Assembly (NCBI GenBank): GCA_947367255.1
Contig: CANBCZ010000004.1
Location: forward strand, 1-64,000
Direction: 5' to 3'
DNA length: 64,000 nt
Source of the DNA: an uncultured Alistipes sp.
GTDB taxonomy: Bacteria > Bacteroidota > Bacteroidia > Bacteroidales > Rikenellaceae
Both the position numbers and the translations under genes were made by a program. This document shows, in pieces, positions 1 through 8,301 of this stretch. Below the pieces are notes generated by a model. It did no database searches. It saw nothing but the letters and a program-made list of their open reading frames with translations, and had not been told where the DNA came from. How positions within the stretch are numbered: position 1 is the first letter of the stretch; each line of letters opens with the position of its first letter.

Positions 1-5
1 TATTT

Positions 6-24
6 TATCTTTGCTGCAAAGATA
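6..24. promoter_or_regulatory. Palindrome of two facing -7-like boxes
   Basis: TATCTTTGC and its reverse complement GCAAAGATA face each other with one base between them. TATCTTTG matches the Bacteroidota -7 consensus TAnnTTTG, so this may hold a leftward promoter for a gene outside the window, an operator, or both. It lies 66 bases before the regulator gene that starts at 91. No convincing -33 box was seen for either direction. Confidence 0.35.
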
Positions 25-90
25 TGGTCAAAAACTGAAAATTGTACTCTAAAAGTTCAAAATTTGTATAATAATTTTTCATAGAATTTT

Positions 91-765
91 ATGGGACAGC
101 GATTGAAACTTATACGCAAGGCACTCGGTCTGACGCAAGAGCAACTGGCTCAGAGACTTGGTGTGGGCAAGACTGCGCTCTCAATGGTGGAGACAGGCAA
201 GGCTCGACTCTCGAACAGAAACAAGAATATCCTTGTTCAAGAATTTAACGTGTCGCCCGAATGGTTGGAGACGGGAGAGGGTGAGATGTTTAATGCCGAT
301 CCGTCGCTCGTAAAGGCGTTCAGCCTCAAGACCGACAACTCGCTGCCGATGCAGTCGGTGCCACTCTACTCGATTGAGGGTACTGCGGGACTTGTGCCGC
401 TCTTTGCTGACCGTATGAGCGTCGAGCCGATCAATTTTATCCATATTCCGAACCTGCCGAAGTGCGACGGCGCGATATATGTGGTGGGCGACTCGATGTA
501 TCCGCTCCTAAAGAGTGGCGATATTGTCCTCTATAAGCAGCTGCAGAGTCTTGATGATGTATTCTGGGGCGATATGTATCTGCTCTCTATAGATATTAAT
601 GGCGAGGAGTATATCACCGTCAAGTATCTGCAGAAGTCGGATATCAATGGCTGCGTGAAGCTCGTGAGTCAAAATCCGCACCACGCCGACAAGGATGTTG
701 CCGCAGATAAGATTCGCGCCATAGCTTTAGTTAAGGCCTCTATTCGAATGAACTCAATCCGATAA
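91..765 (+). CDS. XRE/LexA-like regulator with S24 peptidase domain
   Basis: Predicted DNA-binding repressor of the CI/LexA-like class. Residues about 4-60 form a Cro/C1 helix-turn-helix (LGLTQEQLAQRLGVGKTALS). Residues about 90-215 look like an S24 signal-peptidase fold with a catalytic Ser135 in GDSMYPLLKSGD and a candidate Lys178 in ITVKYLQK. An Ala99-Gly100 dipeptide before this domain sits where such repressors self-cleave, so stress-induced autoproteolysis is plausible but inferred. It stands alone, and its stop codon touches the arm of a repeat element. Such proteins occur both in prophages and as chromosomal stress regulators; no phage genes are nearby. Confidence 0.85.
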   Translation: MGQRLKLIRKALGLTQEQLAQRLGVGKTALSMVETGKARLSNRNKNILVQEFNVSPEWLETGEGEMFNADPSLVKAFSLKTDNSLPMQSVPLYSIEGTAGLVPLFADRMSVEPINFIHIPNLPKCDGAIYVVGDSMYPLLKSGDIVLYKQLQSLDDVFWGDMYLLSIDINGEEYITVKYLQKSDINGCVKLVSQNPHHADKDVAADKIRAIALVKASIRMNSIR

Positions 766-1060
766 AAAATCATTTAGGCGGCGATCTACTTCCGCTAACG
801 GAATATGCCCACAAAGAATCTGTCAAACAAGGCTCTTTCGGCATCTGCCTTGTCTGGGAAATGCTCATTTACGTCCGAGTAAACTCCGCTTTCCCAGCCT
901 GCGAGCAGCTTCAAAATAGCTCTTGTTATACAAATTCTCGCACAACAGAGGTAGTTTAATGACTTGTTGGTACCCCATCGAGTTCAATTTCGCCGAGCGT
1001 TGTAACTCATCCGCCTAAATGATTTTTGTTTTTGACTTAGGCGGCGATCTACTTCCGCCA
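764..1060 (+). repeat. Palindromic 3' element, long variant (E1)
   Basis: Starts at the stop codon of the upstream gene. Outer arms at 765-781 and 1011-1027 are perfect 17-bp inverted repeats (AAAAATCATTTAGGCGG and its complement). Inside are the family boxes CCGCTAAC (792-799) and GCCGAGCGTTG (about 992-1002). Instead of the usual short core it carries about 190 bp with its own hairpins, for example CTGGGAAA (854-861) with TTTCCCAG (890-897). The right arm plus T-tract could terminate transcription. A second GGCGG...CCGCC 5' arm follows at 1040-1059. No gene is apparent here. Confidence 0.7.
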
Positions 1061-1073
1061 AAAGTGTTTGTTT

Positions 1074-1505
1074 ATGGAATTTTTAGCTGAGTATGGTCTG
1101 TTGGGGCTCTTTATCGGCTCCTTTCTTGCTGCGACCGTAGTGCCGTTTAGTGCCGATGTGCTGCTGGTGGGTATGATTGTTGCGGGGGTGAACTCTCCGA
1201 TAGAGCTGCTTGTTGTGGCGACACTCGGAAATTGGATAGGCGGCATTACCAGCTACGGTATTGGTCGCGCGGGAAAGTGGGAGTGGATTGAAAAGCTGCG
1301 CGTCAGCCGCGAGAGCCTTGAGAAGCAGAAGAGCCGCATCGACCGCTTCGGTGCTCCGATTGCTCTGCTGACTTGGGTGCCATTTATTGGAGATGTCTTT
1401 GCCGTCGCTCTCGGATTTTATCGCGTGAAGTTTCTGCCGGCAATCTTCTGGATGCTTATCGGGAAGGGGGCGAGATTTGTCTGCTGGTATCTCCTTTTAG
1501 CGTAA
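1074..1505 (+). CDS. YqaA-like small DedA/SNARE-associated membrane protein
   Basis: Integral inner-membrane protein of the YqaA group within the SNARE-associated/DedA (VTT) superfamily, whose members are linked to lipid transport. Hydrophobic segments are seen near residues 5-30, 35-58, 95-115 and 120-140. The family-type stretch is GNWIGGITSYGIGR, and a second conserved part is WVPFIGDVFAVALGF. At about 143 residues it has the usual length for the short form. The ORF-track start at 1068 is a TTG; the ATG at 1074 is preferred. It directly follows a repeat-element arm and has no operon partner. The substrate is not known from sequence. Confidence 0.8.
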   Translation: MEFLAEYGLLGLFIGSFLAATVVPFSADVLLVGMIVAGVNSPIELLVVATLGNWIGGITSYGIGRAGKWEWIEKLRVSRESLEKQKSRIDRFGAPIALLTWVPFIGDVFAVALGFYRVKFLPAIFWMLIGKGARFVCWYLLLA

Positions 1506-1618
1506 ATCGCAATGGCTCGACAACTATCTCCCCTTATATATAAATATAGGTATAAAGGGCAATTTTGGGGTGATATTAAGAAAAATGAAAAAATTATTGA
1601 AATTTTTTAATAAAATAC

Positions 1619-1649
1619 TTGCACAGTTCGAGAAAAGCCCTTATCTTTG
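1619..1649 (+). promoter_or_regulatory. Bacteroidota-type promoter for a candidate ncRNA
   Basis: TTG at 1619-1621 is followed after 20 nt by TATCTTTG at 1642-1649. This matches the phylum promoter pattern and predicts a start near 1655. No protein gene begins for more than 450 bp, but a structured region ending in a terminator follows. Confidence 0.6.
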
Positions 1650-1654
1650 CAGTG

Positions 1655-1886
1655 AAGTTTTAAGGTTCATTTTAGGTTAGTAGTTTTAGGTTGGTTGAGG
1701 AAATCGGCGGTTGTAGGACAAAGGGTCCTACTAAGATTCTCGGAAGGTGCTCTTTCGAAGAATCGAACACCCCGAAGACCTCATTTTTTTGTTTATACTC
1801 ACGGGTATAAACAAAAAGAGAGAGATCCTAAACCTCTGAAATGTTACCCACCCCATAAATCCCCGTCGAAAGATGGGGATTTTTTG
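1655..1886 (+). ncRNA. Candidate structured small RNA, about 230 nt
   Basis: A promoter (1619-1649) and a strong terminator (1857-1886) bound a region with nested pairing. TTTAGG (1685-1690) pairs with CCTAAA (1827-1832). TGAGG/TCGG (1696-1707) pairs with CCGA/CCTCA (1772-1783). Inside are hairpins GTAGGAC/GTCCTAC (1713-1731) and GATTCT/AGAATC (1735-1764), and further on GTTTATAC/GTATAAAC (1791-1812). The only ORF here (1695-1934, 79 aa) runs through the terminator and looks spurious. It is not tmRNA, RNase P or SRP RNA by the motifs I know. It could match a described Bacteroidales RNA motif; a covariance-model search would settle this. Confidence 0.6.
1857..1886 (+). terminator. Intrinsic terminator of the candidate ncRNA
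   Basis: AAATCCCC (1857-1864) pairs with GGGGATTT (1875-1882) and is followed by a run of T. It separates the ncRNA from glpA, which must therefore have its own promoter. Confidence 0.75.
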
Positions 1887-2066
1887 TTTTGTCTTATTCT
1901 TCAGAAGGTCGTATTTGTGGCAATTTTTGGTTGAAATCGGTAAAAAGGAAAGTAAAAGATAGGTATTTATACCTAATAGTGTGAAAAACTTTCTTTTTCT
2001 TTACTTTTTATTTCAGAAAAATATAAAAAATTTCTCTTTATAATTTCGTAATCTTTGTTTTTGTTG

Positions 2067-2074
2067 TAACTTTG
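2067..2074 (+). promoter_or_regulatory. Probable glpA -7 box
   Basis: TAACTTTG fits TAnnTTTG and lies 46 bp before the glpA ATG. No good TTTG box stands 20 nt upstream, so activation by a regulator is possible. The AT-rich stretch 1890-2066 otherwise shows nothing recognisable. Confidence 0.45.
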
Positions 2075-2120
2075 TAGCCGGAATACTCTGTATTTTAGAA
2101 ATTGACACACAATTATAGAG

Positions 2121-3731
2121 ATGAACGAATTTGATGTGATTATTGTCGGCGGTGGAGCTACCGGCGCGGGTGTTGCCAGAGATTGCGCCCTGCGCGGTAT
2201 TCGTGCTCTGCTCATTGAGAGAGACGACATTGCTACCGGTGCTACCGGACGCAACCACGGCTTGTTGCACTCGGGTGCTCGTTATGCGGTGAATGACCGC
2301 GAGAGTGCCGAGGAGTGTATAAAGGAGAATATGATTCTGCGTCGTATTGCCTCGCACTGCGTGGAGGATACGGGTGGACTGTTCATAACTCTGCCGGAGG
2401 ACAGCCTTGAGTTTCAGGCGAAGTTTATCGAGTCGTGCCTTGCCGCAGGTATATCTGCCGAGGCGATAGACCCGAAGCTCGCACGCATAATCGAGCCGTC
2501 GGTAAATCCGACACTTATCGGAGCTGTAAAGGTGCCGGATGGTTCGATAGATCCGTTCCGTCTTACTGCTGCAAACATCCTCGATGCTCGTCTGCACGGC
2601 GCTAAGGTGCTGACATACACAAAGGTTGATGAGCTTGTGATCGAGAGCGGCAGGGTAGTGGGTGTCAAGACTACAAATACAATTACCGGCGAGAAGGGTG
2701 TGTACAGAGCGGCTATTACGGTAAATGCTTGCGGTATCTGGGGTCGCGACCTTGCAGCAAAGGCGGGCATTACTATCAATATGCTTCCGGCAAAGGGTGC
2801 ACTGCTCGTATTTGGTCACCGCGTAAATAATGTGGTTATAAACCGCTGTCGCAAGCCTGCCGATGCAGATATTCTTGTTCCGGGTGACAGCATCACCGTT
2901 ATTGGAACAACATCAAGCAAGGTTCCGTTTGATCAGTGTGACAATATGTATGTAACTGCCGACGAGGTTGAGCTACTGCTCCGTGAGGGTAGTATGCTTG
3001 CTCCGGCACTCAACCACACCCGAATTCTTCGTGCCTATGCAGGTGTGCGTCCGTTGGTTGCCTCTGACGACGATCCGAGCGGACGAAGTGTCAGCCGCGG
3101 TATTGTCGTGCTCGACCACGCTACACGCGATGGAGTGGAGGGCTTTGTGACAATTACGGGCGGTAAGTTGATGACCTATCGTCTGATGGCGGAGTGGACC
3201 GTGGATCTGATATGTAAGAAGCTCAATATAGATGCTAAGTGTACAACTGCCGAGGCGCTTCTTCCCGGTTCTTCCAAAACATCCACTGAGGACTGCATGC
3301 GCACAGCAGTAGCTCAGGTCGGGGGGAAGGCTTCGGCGTTTTATCGTCACGGAACAAATGCCGAGAAGATAGACAGCTCGACAGCAGCAAAGCGTGCGTT
3401 GGTTTGCGAGTGTGAGCAGGTATCTGTTGGTGAGGTGGAGTATGCCGTAGAGCAGTTGGGTGTAAACAACCTTGTAGATCTTCGTCGTCGTACCCGTATG
3501 GGTATGGGTACTTGTCAGGGCGAGCTCTGCGCGTGTCGTGCAGCGGCAGTTATGGCATCTGTCGGCAAGTCTTGCTCGGATAAGGCGAAGGCTGACTTGA
3601 AGGGTTTTGTGACTGAGCGTTGGAAGGGTATGTCGCCTGTTGCGTGGGGTGATACTCTGCGTGAGGGCGAGTTGCTCAGTTGGCTCTATGATGGTGTGTG
3701 TGATTTGTCAAATAACGGTAAGGAGGAGTAG
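2121..3731 (+). CDS. glpA: Anaerobic glycerol-3-phosphate dehydrogenase subunit A
   Basis: FAD-containing catalytic subunit that oxidises sn-glycerol 3-phosphate to dihydroxyacetone phosphate and, with GlpB and GlpC, passes electrons to the menaquinone pool. The N-terminus has a Rossmann FAD motif (VGGGATGAGVARDCALRG, residues about 8-25) and the DAO fold follows. The C-terminal part (from about residue 430) carries a BFD-like [2Fe-2S] region with CECEQVS and GTCQGELCAC. The length of 536 residues matches the family. glpB follows after 2 bp and glpC after that, so the three form one operon. No glpK or glpF is adjacent; glycerol uptake genes must lie elsewhere. Confidence 0.95.
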   Translation: MNEFDVIIVGGGATGAGVARDCALRGIRALLIERDDIATGATGRNHGLLHSGARYAVNDRESAEECIKENMILRRIASHCVEDTGGLFITLPEDSLEFQAKFIESCLAAGISAEAIDPKLARIIEPSVNPTLIGAVKVPDGSIDPFRLTAANILDARLHGAKVLTYTKVDELVIESGRVVGVKTTNTITGEKGVYRAAITVNACGIWGRDLAAKAGITINMLPAKGALLVFGHRVNNVVINRCRKPADADILVPGDSITVIGTTSSKVPFDQCDNMYVTADEVELLLREGSMLAPALNHTRILRAYAGVRPLVASDDDPSGRSVSRGIVVLDHATRDGVEGFVTITGGKLMTYRLMAEWTVDLICKKLNIDAKCTTAEALLPGSSKTSTEDCMRTAVAQVGGKASAFYRHGTNAEKIDSSTAAKRALVCECEQVSVGEVEYAVEQLGVNNLVDLRRRTRMGMGTCQGELCACRAAAVMASVGKSCSDKAKADLKGFVTERWKGMSPVAWGDTLREGELLSWLYDGVCDLSNNGKEE

Positions 3732-3733
3732 CT

Positions 3734-4948
3734 ATGAGATACGATACAGTGATTATTGGTGGCGGTTTGGCTGCTCTGTTGTGCGGTATTGAGCTTGTCA
3801 GAAATGGCAAGAGTGCCGCTATAGTAACTACAGGACACAGTACATTGCACTTCTCGAGTGGCAGCTTCGGTCTTTATAATGGTGCAGAGCCGTTGAAGGC
3901 GGTGGAGGCACTTGGCGAGGAGCACCCATACAGCAAGCTGGGCGAGAATATTGAGCAGTTGGCGGCAAAGGCTACGGAGATACTTAATGTTGCGGGTGTT
4001 GCAACTATTGGCGACGCCGAGGCAAACCACTATATTATGACCCCGACAGGTGCGTTGCGTCAGTGCTGGCTCTCTATGGAGGGTATGGTGACAAGCAAGG
4101 ATGGCAAGAGCCTTGACTTTAGTGATGCGTTGATACTCTGTCCTGAGGGATTTTTGGATTTCTATACTCAGTTTGTGGCTGACAGCCTCAGACGCTTGGA
4201 CGTGGAGGTTGCAGAGGCGTTGTTCTCGCTTCCGGAGCTTGTTATCCGTCGCAACAACCCGACCGAGATGCGTTCGGTGGCTGTTGCTCGCGCGTTGGAC
4301 AAGGAGGAGAATATCCTCGCCCTTGCATCTATAATCTCTCGCGAGGCGAAGGCTACTCAGACAGTAATTATGCCGGCAGTTCTCGGTTTTGAGCGCACAG
4401 ATGTACTGAGCAGACTCGAGAAGATAACCGGCAAGCAGATACTTACAGTGGCTACGCTGCCACCATCTGTGGAGGGTATCAAGGCAGAGCGTGCACTCCG
4501 TAGGACATTCGAGCGTATGGGTGGCGTGATCTTTAACGGTCACACTGCAACCGAGTACACTATGGATGAGGGCGCTGTGGCGACTATAACAACATCTAAG
4601 GGTGTTACCCTTGCTGCAAACGACTTTGTGCTTGCGTCGGGTAGTTTTATCGGCGGCGGACTGCAGGCATTGCGCTCGGGGGTTACAGAGGTGCTCTTTG
4701 GTGCCGATGTAGTGGCTCCGGAGGTGACAGAGCTGACAAACAGAGAGCTGTTTGCTGCACAGCCGTTTATGAGTGCAGGTATTGCAACCGATGCTCAGTT
4801 TAAGGTCATGGTGGCAGGTCAGGCTGTAGAAAACCTCTATGGTTGTGGTGCTGTGCTTGCGGGTTATAACCCTGTGAAGGAGGGTTGTGGCGCCGGCGTG
4901 GCGATGTTTACCGCACTTGCAGTGGCTGAGGATATTATAAACAGATAG
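3734..4948 (+). CDS. glpB: Anaerobic glycerol-3-phosphate dehydrogenase subunit B
   Basis: Second flavoprotein subunit of the anaerobic complex, thought to bind FMN and relay electrons between GlpA and the membrane-associated GlpC. A Rossmann-type motif is at the very N-terminus (YDTVIIGGGLAALLCGIELV), and a C-terminal FAD/NAD-type segment contains YGCGAVLAGYNPVKEGCGAGVA. At 404 residues it is close to the usual GlpB length. It starts 2 bp after glpA and ends 4 bp before glpC, consistent with translational coupling. The call rests on this order as much as on sequence. Confidence 0.93.
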   Translation: MRYDTVIIGGGLAALLCGIELVRNGKSAAIVTTGHSTLHFSSGSFGLYNGAEPLKAVEALGEEHPYSKLGENIEQLAAKATEILNVAGVATIGDAEANHYIMTPTGALRQCWLSMEGMVTSKDGKSLDFSDALILCPEGFLDFYTQFVADSLRRLDVEVAEALFSLPELVIRRNNPTEMRSVAVARALDKEENILALASIISREAKATQTVIMPAVLGFERTDVLSRLEKITGKQILTVATLPPSVEGIKAERALRRTFERMGGVIFNGHTATEYTMDEGAVATITTSKGVTLAANDFVLASGSFIGGGLQALRSGVTEVLFGADVVAPEVTELTNRELFAAQPFMSAGIATDAQFKVMVAGQAVENLYGCGAVLAGYNPVKEGCGAGVAMFTALAVAEDIINR

Positions 4949-4952
4949 AGCG

Positions 4953-6155
4953 ATGAAACAGTATAGCGAGCATAATTTCGAACAGTGTACAAAGTGTACC
5001 GTTTGTACCGTATATTGTCCCGTTGCAGCGGTAAATCCGCTCTATCCGGGACCAAAGCAGGCGGGTCCCGATGGTGAGCGCCTGAGAATGAAGGGCGGGG
5101 AGTTCTTTGACGAGAGTCTTAACCTCTGCCTCAATTGTAAGCGTTGTGAGGTGGCGTGTCCGTCGGATGTGCGCATTGGCGACATTATCCAGAGCGCACG
5201 CATCAAGCACTCTGCAAAAAAGCCGGGTCTGCGCGAGTTTACACTTGCAAATACCGACCTTGTGGGCTCCGTGGCAACGCTCGTATCACCTGTAGTCAAT
5301 GCAACGCTCGGTCTTAAGCCGGTGCGCCATATTGTCGAGGGTGTGATGAATATCGACCACCGTCGTATATTCCCGAAGTACGCCTTTGGTACCTTTGAGG
5401 GTTGGATGCGTAAGCAGCGCAAGGCACAGGAGCAGTTTGCAAAGCAGATAGCCTACTTCCACGGCTGTTATGTGAACTACAACAATCCGCCACTCGGTCA
5501 GGCATTTGTAAAGGTTCTCAACGCACTCGGATATGGTGTGCAGCTGCTTGAAAATGAGAAGTGTTGCGGCGTGGCACTTATCTCGAACGGATTTATCGAC
5601 AAGGCAAAGAAGCAGGCGAAGTCGAACCTTGCGGCTATTCGTAAGGCTACAGCTGCGGGGCTGAAGGTTGTGGCTACATCTTCGACCTGTACATTCACTC
5701 TGCGCGACGAGTATGAGCATCTGCTCGATCTCGATAATGGCGATGTGCGCGAGAATATCGACCTTGCTTGTCGTTTTATATACAACCTCCTCTGCGACGG
5801 CAACCATACTCTGCAGTTTAACCCTGACGCGCCGCGTGTGCGTGTGGCTTACCACTCTCCTTGTCACCTCGAGCGTCTCGGCTGGACTCAGTACTCTATC
5901 GAGTTGTTGAAGCTTATCCCTAATGTGGAGCTTGTCAAGCTCGACTCGCAGTGTTGCGGTATTGCCGGTACCTACGGCTTCAAGAAGGAGAACTACGCCA
6001 CATCACAGGCTATCGGCGAGTCTCTCTTTGCAGCTATCGAGGCATCCGAGTGTGACTATGTGGCAACAGATTGCGAGACCTGCAAGTGGCAGATTGAGAT
6101 GTCTACAAGTAAGAAGGTATTCCACCCAATTGAGGTTCTCGCCGCCTCTTTATAG
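4953..6155 (+). CDS. glpC: Anaerobic glycerol-3-phosphate dehydrogenase subunit C
   Basis: Iron-sulfur subunit that anchors GlpAB at the membrane and passes electrons to menaquinone. Two [4Fe-4S] ferredoxin motifs are visible near the N-terminus (CTKCTVCTVYCPV and CLNCKRCEVACP, residues about 12-70). The rest carries the two cysteine-rich CCG-type regions (HGCYVNYNNPP ... EKCCGVAL, and HSPCHLERLG ... SQCCGIAGTYG). The 400-residue length fits. It is the last gene of the operon, and three bases after its stop a palindromic element of the dispersed family begins. Confidence 0.95.
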   Translation: MKQYSEHNFEQCTKCTVCTVYCPVAAVNPLYPGPKQAGPDGERLRMKGGEFFDESLNLCLNCKRCEVACPSDVRIGDIIQSARIKHSAKKPGLREFTLANTDLVGSVATLVSPVVNATLGLKPVRHIVEGVMNIDHRRIFPKYAFGTFEGWMRKQRKAQEQFAKQIAYFHGCYVNYNNPPLGQAFVKVLNALGYGVQLLENEKCCGVALISNGFIDKAKKQAKSNLAAIRKATAAGLKVVATSSTCTFTLRDEYEHLLDLDNGDVRENIDLACRFIYNLLCDGNHTLQFNPDAPRVRVAYHSPCHLERLGWTQYSIELLKLIPNVELVKLDSQCCGIAGTYGFKKENYATSQAIGESLFAAIEASECDYVATDCETCKWQIEMSTSKKVFHPIEVLAASL

Positions 6156-6157
6156 TC

Positions 6158-6262
6158 TTATCGTGATAACGCGGATACCTGCTTCCGCTAACAAAAAAAT
6201 CCGACAATGGCTGTACGCTCAAGTACTATCCATCGTCGGATTTTTTTTTGCCGAGCGTTGCA
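6158..6262 (+). repeat. Palindromic 3' element (E2) after glpC
   Basis: Copy of the dispersed family. The 5' arm reads CGTGATAACGCGGATACC, then CCGCTAAC, then a stem AAAAATCCGAC/GTCGGATTTTT topped by ATGG...CCAT and the conserved GTAC-loop-GTAC tip, then GCCGAGCGTTG. The T-run after the stem suggests it acts as the glpABC terminator. The 3' tail is absent; AT-rich sequence follows to the gdhA promoter. Confidence 0.85.
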
Positions 6263-6363
6263 TATTGTAATTTCAGAGCAAATCCTGACGCAAAAAATTA
6301 TAAAAGGGATAAATGGGAACTATCGGCGCAAAAATTGTGGTGAGAAATTATTTCTGCAAAATA

Positions 6364-6394
6364 TTTGCATCACAGAGAAAAATGCTTAACTTTG
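6364..6394 (+). promoter_or_regulatory. gdhA promoter
   Basis: TTTG (6364-6367), 19 nt, TAACTTTG (6387-6394). The predicted start near 6400 gives a leader of about 20-25 nt before the gdhA ATG. Confidence 0.65.
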
Positions 6395-6423
6395 TAAAGA
6401 GAAAACCTTAAAACAACTACAAT

Positions 6424-7764
6424 ATGAAAGTTCAAACAATTATGGCAGACTTGGAGCGCAAGCATCCGGGCGAGAATGAGTACCTGCAGGCTGTACGCGA
6501 GGTGCTGGAGTCTATCGAGGAGGTGTATAACATTCATCCCGAGTTTGAAAAGGCAAAGATCGTAGAGAGAATGGTTGAGCCGGATCGTATCTTTACTTTC
6601 CGTGTGACATGGGTGGATGATCGTGGCGAGATTCAGACAAACCTCGGTTATCGTATTCAGTTTAATAGCGCTATCGGTCCTTACAAGGGCGGTATACGTT
6701 TCCATAAGGCAGTAAATCCATCTATGCTTAAGTTCCTCGGCTTTGAGCAGACCTTCAAGAATGCACTTACAACACTGCCGATGGGTGGTGCAAAGGGTGG
6801 TTCGGACTTCGATCCGGTAGGTAAGTCAGATGCCGAGATTATGCGCTTCTGTCAGGCGTTTATGTGGGAGCTGTGGAACAATATCGGTCCAGACACAGAT
6901 GTCCCTGCAGGTGATGTAGGCGTAGGTGGTCGCGAGATCGGTTATATGTACGGTATGTACAAGAAGCTGGCACGCGAGTACAACACAGGCGTACTTACCG
7001 GCAAGGGTATGACTTGGGGCGGTTCGCTCATTCGTCCTGAGGCTACCGGTTTTGGTGCGCTCTACTTCGTGGAGCATATGCTCGCAAAGGCAGGAAAGAG
7101 CATCAAGGGCGCAACAGTGGCTATCTCGGGCTTCGGTAATGTCGCTTGGGGTGCTGCTACAAAGGCTACAGAGCTCGGTGCGAAGGTTATCGCAATCTCG
7201 GGTCCTGATGGCGTGGTATACAACCCTGAGGGTATGAACAAGGAGAAGCTCGACTATATGCTCGTGCTGCGTGCTTCAAACCAGAATGTTGTAGCTCCGT
7301 TTGCCGAGAAGTTCCCTGATGCAACATTTATCCCTGCAAAGAAGGCGTGGAGTATTAAGTGTGACATCGCCCTGCCTTGCGCATTCCAGAATGAGCTCAA
7401 TGGTGACGATGCTGCCGAGCTGCTCGCAAATGGTACTTGGTGCGCTGCCGAGGTGTCAAATATGGGCTGTACCCCTGAGGCTATCGCTGCATTCCAGAAC
7501 GCAGGTATCCTCTTTGCTCCGGGTAAGGCTGTAAATGCCGGTGGTGTGGCAACATCAGGTCTTGAGATGACCCAGAACGCTATGCACATCAGCTGGTCAG
7601 CTGCCGAGGTAGATCAGAAGCTCCACTACATTATGGAGTCTATCCACGCTGCGTGCGTTAAGTACGGAACACAGGAGGATGGCTACATCAACTATGTAAA
7701 GGGTGCTAATATTGCAGGATTTATGAAGGTGGCGCAGGCTATGCTGGAGCAGGGTATAGTATAG
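6424..7764 (+). CDS. gdhA: Glutamate dehydrogenase, hexameric family I
   Basis: Catalyses reversible reductive amination of 2-oxoglutarate to glutamate, the main ammonia-assimilating route in many gut Bacteroidales. At 446 residues it matches the short hexameric class. The substrate region has the typical GPYKGGIRFHKAVN and TTLPMGGAKGGSDFDP stretches with the catalytic lysine. The C-terminal Rossmann domain begins at GATVAISGFGNVAWGAA (about residue 228). NADP preference is likely for this class but not proven by sequence. It is monocistronic, with its own promoter upstream and a repeat element two bases after its stop. Confidence 0.95.
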   Translation: MKVQTIMADLERKHPGENEYLQAVREVLESIEEVYNIHPEFEKAKIVERMVEPDRIFTFRVTWVDDRGEIQTNLGYRIQFNSAIGPYKGGIRFHKAVNPSMLKFLGFEQTFKNALTTLPMGGAKGGSDFDPVGKSDAEIMRFCQAFMWELWNNIGPDTDVPAGDVGVGGREIGYMYGMYKKLAREYNTGVLTGKGMTWGGSLIRPEATGFGALYFVEHMLAKAGKSIKGATVAISGFGNVAWGAATKATELGAKVIAISGPDGVVYNPEGMNKEKLDYMLVLRASNQNVVAPFAEKFPDATFIPAKKAWSIKCDIALPCAFQNELNGDDAAELLANGTWCAAEVSNMGCTPEAIAAFQNAGILFAPGKAVNAGGVATSGLEMTQNAMHISWSAAEVDQKLHYIMESIHAACVKYGTQEDGYINYVKGANIAGFMKVAQAMLEQGIV

Positions 7765-7765
7765 C

Positions 7766-7895
7766 ATTTGCCGTGAAAATACGGCATTAGCCGCACATCC
7801 CTAAAAGCCCGACAATGGCTGTACGTTTTAGTACTATCCATCGTCGGGCTTTTTGCGCGATGCACGCCTACTACCGTGTTTTGACGACAAATGAG
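7766..7895 (+). repeat. Palindromic 3' element (E3) after gdhA
   Basis: Variant of the dispersed element. Outer arms are AAAATACGG and CCGTGTTTT. The core stem AGCCCGAC/GTCGGGCT carries the same ATGG-CCAT and GTAC-loop-GTAC tip as E2, but the lower stem is different on both sides and still paired. A T-run follows, so it may terminate gdhA. The TTTTGACGACAAATG tail is present. Confidence 0.8.
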
Positions 7896-8101
7896 TAGTG
7901 CGAAATTACAGCCCTTCGCTGTTTTATATGCCGAGCGGAGTATCTGCCACGTTTTGACGATAAATTAATGCAAGGAATAATCGTAGTGCAAGCTTGGATT
8001 TTTCACGATATACACCTACTACTACCTTTTGACGACAAATGAGTAGTGCGAAATTACAGCCCTTCGCTGTTTTATATGCCGAGCGGAGTATCTGCCACGT
8101 T
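7879..8101 (+). repeat. Exact 75-bp direct repeat of element tail and half-core
   Basis: Positions 7879-7953 and 8027-8101 are identical over 75 bases: tail TTTTGACGACAAATGAG, then the right half of a core hairpin (ACAGCCCTTCGCTG...), then GCCGAGCGGAGTATCTGCC. The left core half is missing in both, so these look like fused or recombined element copies. Between them lie further tail-like units. No gene is supported in 7765-8286. Confidence 0.85.
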
Positions 8102-8181
8102 GGCTCGGCTACGCCGACCCTTCACTGCTCCGCCTCTGCATAGTGTGTAAGCACACTCTGCCTTCGGCTTAATCGCAGCGT
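8102..8181 (+). repeat. Inserted module B, copy 1
   Basis: A GC-rich segment with short stems (CGGC-tac-GCCG; GTGTGTAAGCACAC region; GCCTTCGGC) inserted between an element's GCCGAGCGGAG box and its TTTTGACGAC tail. It is repeated with changes at 18165-18243, where the first stem reads CGCC-tac-GGCG. A TCCGC...GCGGATACC motif follows at 8230-8248. Confidence 0.75.
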
Positions 8182-8272
8182 TTTGACGACAAATGGGTGC
8201 AAAGAATAATCGGTGTGCAGGTGTATAAATTCCGCTTCGCGGATACCTCTGTAAGGCTAACAGCAAAAAAAC

Positions 8273-8301
8273 AAAGAGCTGAACAATTAGTTCAGCTCTT
8301 T
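8273..8301 (-). terminator. Terminator of leftward operon, overlapping a stop codon
   Basis: AAAGAGCTGAAC (8273-8284) pairs with GTTCAGCTCTTT (8290-8301); on the minus strand a T-rich run follows. The stop codon of the last gene (8287-8289) lies in the loop, so the final codons are part of the hairpin. Confidence 0.75.

Noticed and set aside
1695-1934. 79-aa ORF on the plus strand
   Set aside because: It runs through a strong terminator hairpin and over the helices of a candidate ncRNA; composition is not protein-like.
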